Shown here: positions 61,651 to 64,000 of the stretch, one piece after another
How positions within the stretch are numbered: position 1 is the stretch's first letter
How the letters are laid out: each line of letters begins with the position of its first letter
DNA from: Macrococcus carouselicus
GTDB lineage: Bacteria > Bacillota > Bacilli > Staphylococcales > Staphylococcaceae
Assembly: GCF_004359515.1 (NCBI RefSeq)
Contig: NZ_SCWD01000002.1
Location: 62,001-126,000, forward strand
DNA: 64,000 nt
Direction: 5' to 3'
The notes under the pieces: model-generated
What the model was told of the DNA's origin: nothing
Database searches by the model: none
Seen by the model: the letters and a program-made list of their open reading frames with translations, nothing else
Position numbers and translations under genes: made by a program

Positions 61651-62478
61651 ATGATTACTATTGCTATTCCGGGAGGCTCCCGGCCTGAAATCGTCGAAGT
61701 TATTATAGAAGCATATAAGAAATATCAGGATGACGTGCAATTTCTTATATTTGATACCACTGAAGACCTTGCACCAGAGCATTGCTCCTATCAGTACTGT
61801 GAAGATGAGGATGCGAGTGTCGCAGCAGCTGTCCAGGCAGTCGTACAAGGTGAAGCACAGATATTGATGAAAGGCAATGTTCAGACGCGTACAGTGCTGA
61901 AGGAAGTCCTGAAAAGTGAGAATCAGCTGCGTGATAAGAAGCTGCTATCGCATGTGACTTTAGTGAATCTGCCTCAGATCGGTCGTCAGATTATGCTGAC
62001 GGATGCGGCGATGAATATAGAGCCGACAGCAGAACAGCTTGTACAGATTGTTGAGAATGCAGTCGAAGTCTGTCACAGTATAGGTATTGAGAAACCGAAA
62101 GTAGCGCTGCTCAGTTCCGCAGAAAAGTATAATCCGAAGATGTCTTCATCTGTACTTGCTGCTGAAGTGATGGCACTGACAGAGGGGCGCGATGATGCTA
62201 TGATTTATGGTCCGCTCTCCCTCGATCTTGCTATCTCTGAGGAGGCAGTGAGACATAAGGGGTTCACCGGACCGATTGCAGGAGATGCTGATGTTATCGT
62301 TGTCCCTACGATTGATGTCGGTAATGCTTTATATAAATCATTTGTGATTGTCGGTAATGCGGTCAACGGCGGCACTATTGTAGGCGCTAAAGTACCGATT
62401 GTTCTTACATCGAGAAGTGATACATCGGAAAGTAAGCTGTTCGCCCTTGATTTCGCCATGCAGCAGGTTCAGTCATAG
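61651..62478 (+). CDS. ptb: Phosphate butyryltransferase Ptb
   Basis: The protein is 275 residues. AQILMKGNVQTRTVLKEVL, RQIMLTDAAMNIEPT, GPLSLDLAIS, PIAGDADVIVVPTIDVGNAL are the phosphotransacetylase/Ptb signatures. Swaps CoA for phosphate on branched-chain acyl-CoA made by the Bkd complex. AGAGGGG lies before ATG 61651; first gene of ptb-buk-lpd. Confidence 0.92.
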   Translation: MITIAIPGGSRPEIVEVIIEAYKKYQDDVQFLIFDTTEDLAPEHCSYQYCEDEDASVAAAVQAVVQGEAQILMKGNVQTRTVLKEVLKSENQLRDKKLLSHVTLVNLPQIGRQIMLTDAAMNIEPTAEQLVQIVENAVEVCHSIGIEKPKVALLSSAEKYNPKMSSSVLAAEVMALTEGRDDAMIYGPLSLDLAISEEAVRHKGFTGPIAGDADVIVVPTIDVGNALYKSFVIVGNAVNGGTIVGAKVPIVLTSRSDTSESKLFALDFAMQQVQS

Positions 62479-62492
62479 AAAGGAGCAATGAA

Positions 62493-63563
62493 ATGACCCG
62501 AAATTTAGTATTAGTCATTAATCCAGGCTCGACTTCTGGAAAAGTCGCACTTTTCAGTGAGGGTAAACTGATCAGTGAGAAAGTCATCCGCTATACCGTG
62601 GAAGAACTGGCGGCGTTTAAGACCATTAATGAACAGCAGCCGTTCAGAAAAGTAAAAATTGTGGAATATCTGAAAGAAAATAATGTCAGGCAGGGTGATC
62701 TGATAGCAGTGGTCGGTAGAGGAGGATTATCAAAACCGATTGTCGGCGGCACCTATCTCGTCACCGGTGAAATGCTGCACGACCTTGCGTCAGGCGAATA
62801 TGGCATGCACGCATCCAATCTAGGCGCAGGACTCGCTAAAGAATTTGCGGACGAATACGGGGTGAATGCTTATACCGTTGACCCGGTGGTTGTTGATGAA
62901 ATGCAGGATGTGGCGCGTCTCAGTGGTCTCGCAGGCATCGAAAGACGAAGTGTCTTCCATACATTGAACTCAAAAGCGGCTGCAAGAGCTGTACTGGCAG
63001 AACATCATCAAGTTTATGAGGAATCAAATGTCATCGTTGCGCATATGGGCGGTGGCGTCAGCGTCAGCGCCCATCATCACGGCAGTGTCATCGATGTCGT
63101 CAACGGCATAGACGGCGAAGGGGCTTACTCGCCCGAACGGACAGGTGGCCTCCCGCTTGTGATGTTTGCGAAGAAGATCATCGATGAGCGGCTGGATATG
63201 GAGCAGGTGAAGAAGATTCTGGCTGGTGACGGCGGCATCAAGTCCTATACAGATGAAATTGATTTACGTATTGTTGAGAAAGAAGCGCTCAGTGGTAACG
63301 CTGCTTACCGGAACTATCTGGATGGTATGTGCTACCAGGTGGCGAAGTGTATCGGTGAGATGGCAGTCGTGCTGAAAGGGCAAGTCGACTATATTATCCT
63401 GACAGGCGGCATCAGTTATTCTGATTATGTCGTCAGTTATATCAAGGATTACGTCAGCTGGATTTCTGAGGTTGAAATTGTCCCGGGTGAAAAAGAAATG
63501 GAAGCACTGTACCAAGGGGTCATGCGCGTTCTGAATCATGAGGAAGACGTTAAAATTTATTGA
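62493..63563 (+). CDS. buk: Butyrate kinase Buk
   Basis: The protein is 356 residues, ASKHA fold: VLVINPGSTSGKVALF, VVGRGGLSKPIVGGTYLV, VAHMGGGVSVSAHHHG, IILTGGISYSDYV. Makes ATP from acyl phosphates released by Ptb. AAGGAGC lies before ATG 62493, 14 bases after ptb. Confidence 0.93.
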   Translation: MTRNLVLVINPGSTSGKVALFSEGKLISEKVIRYTVEELAAFKTINEQQPFRKVKIVEYLKENNVRQGDLIAVVGRGGLSKPIVGGTYLVTGEMLHDLASGEYGMHASNLGAGLAKEFADEYGVNAYTVDPVVVDEMQDVARLSGLAGIERRSVFHTLNSKAAARAVLAEHHQVYEESNVIVAHMGGGVSVSAHHHGSVIDVVNGIDGEGAYSPERTGGLPLVMFAKKIIDERLDMEQVKKILAGDGGIKSYTDEIDLRIVEKEALSGNAAYRNYLDGMCYQVAKCIGEMAVVLKGQVDYIILTGGISYSDYVVSYIKDYVSWISEVEIVPGEKEMEALYQGVMRVLNHEEDVKIY

Positions 63564-63579
63564 GGAAGGTTGTTAGGAC

Positions 63580-64000
63580 ATGGCGATTGAAACAGATTTA
63601 CTCATCTTAGGTGGAGGGACAGGTGGTTATGTAGCGGCCATCTATGCAGCAAAGAAAGGTCAGGACGTCATCATTATTGAAAAAGGAAAAATGGGTGGTA
63701 CTTGTCTGCACCGCGGCTGCATCCCGACAAAAGCACTGCTTCGTAGCGCGGAAGTTTACGAAACCGTTAAGAATGCCGATGAATTCGGTATCTCAAGTGC
63801 GGATGCGGGATTTGATTTCCTGAAAGTACAGGCGCGCAAAGAGAAAGTCGTTGAACAGCTGCATCAGGGTGTTGAGGCACTCTGTAAAAAAAATAAAATC
63901 AAGATTTATAATGGTGAAGGTGCCATTCTCGGTCCTTCAATCTTTTCACCTGTTTCAGGTGCCGTCGCAGTCACATTTCCGGATAGTGACGAGGAGGAGA
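63580..64000 (+). CDS. Dihydrolipoamide dehydrogenase of the Bkd operon, 3' end outside window
   Basis: 140 codons visible. FAD-binding loop LLILGGGTGGYVAAIYAAKK, then the redox disulfide GGTCLHRGCIPTKALL (Cys-x4-Cys). As E3 it reoxidises lipoamide of the branched-chain 2-oxoacid dehydrogenase, whose genes should follow. AGGA precedes ATG 63580; 16 bases after buk. Confidence 0.92.
   Translation, partial: MAIETDLLILGGGTGGYVAAIYAAKKGQDVIIIEKGKMGGTCLHRGCIPTKALLRSAEVYETVKNADEFGISSADAGFDFLKVQARKEKVVEQLHQGVEALCKKNKIKIYNGEGAILGPSIFSPVSGAVAVTFPDSDEEE

Noticed and set aside
1-64000. CRISPR array
   Set aside because: No regularly spaced short repeats with unique spacers, and no cas-like proteins.

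Overview
The window reads as a Staphylococcaceae chromosome just downstream of the replication origin, most likely Macrococcus or a close relative. The evidence is the order dnaB-purA-tRNA(Glu)-tRNA(Asp)-walRKHIJ-rlmH and the proteins themselves. The genus is an inference, because no rRNA is present.

Layout. 1-10404 is conserved core: the end of dnaB, purA with a PurR-type box, a YitT membrane protein, two tRNAs, the WalRK cell-wall operon and rlmH, the usual SCC target. 10405 to about 32200 (possibly to 33000) is an accessory island. Its organising feature is five copies of the rlmH 3' end, each encoding Q-x-Y-H-K-stop, at 10387, 15642, 19307, 25252 and 31892, all in the same direction. They cut the island into four stacked SCC-like cassettes, with a probable fifth beginning at 31910. 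No ccr recombinase and no mec gene is visible, so these are ccr-less passengers. Cassette I ends with an EVE-HNH endonuclease plus PD-(D/E)XK protein operon beside a broken type I restriction gene. Cassette II carries a GIY-YIG protein and an APH(3')-like kinase, cytidine-deaminase-like, GNAT and DUF4440 row. Cassette III has a dead IS30, small membrane proteins and a flavin monooxygenase divergon with an HxlR regulator. Cassette IV carries small-molecule hydrolases and kinases and an ArsR/MFS pair with a 44-bp perfect palindrome. The probable fifth unit holds a Fic toxin-antitoxin pair.

From about 33200 to 64000 the content is more chromosome-like but still shows many scars. There is a quinone/thiol-stress group: two ring-cleaving dioxygenases, an MhqD-like hydrolase and a flavin reductase. 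The two dioxygenase promoters resemble a perfect QsrR/HxlR-type operator found next to the HxlR gene in cassette III. Other content is terC under a yybP-ykoY riboswitch, an acetate symporter with a cre site, a LexA-controlled Y-family polymerase, hxlAB, BrnQ and YkvI transporters with CodY-like boxes, a formate/nitrite channel, a CHAP amidase, a collapsed cadCA operon, and the start of ptb-buk-lpd (branched-chain acyl-CoA metabolism) under a consensus cre site.

Broken or shortened genes are frequent: GNAT, hsdR, IS30 transposase, sugar acetyltransferase, quinone reductase, ASCH, fic copy, ydcF copy, rluA copy, flavin reductase copy, yhgE copy, an IS4-like scrap and cadA. This suggests repeated insertion, duplication and decay rather than one acquisition. 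All functional calls come from reading motifs and remembered family sequences; no database search was run.
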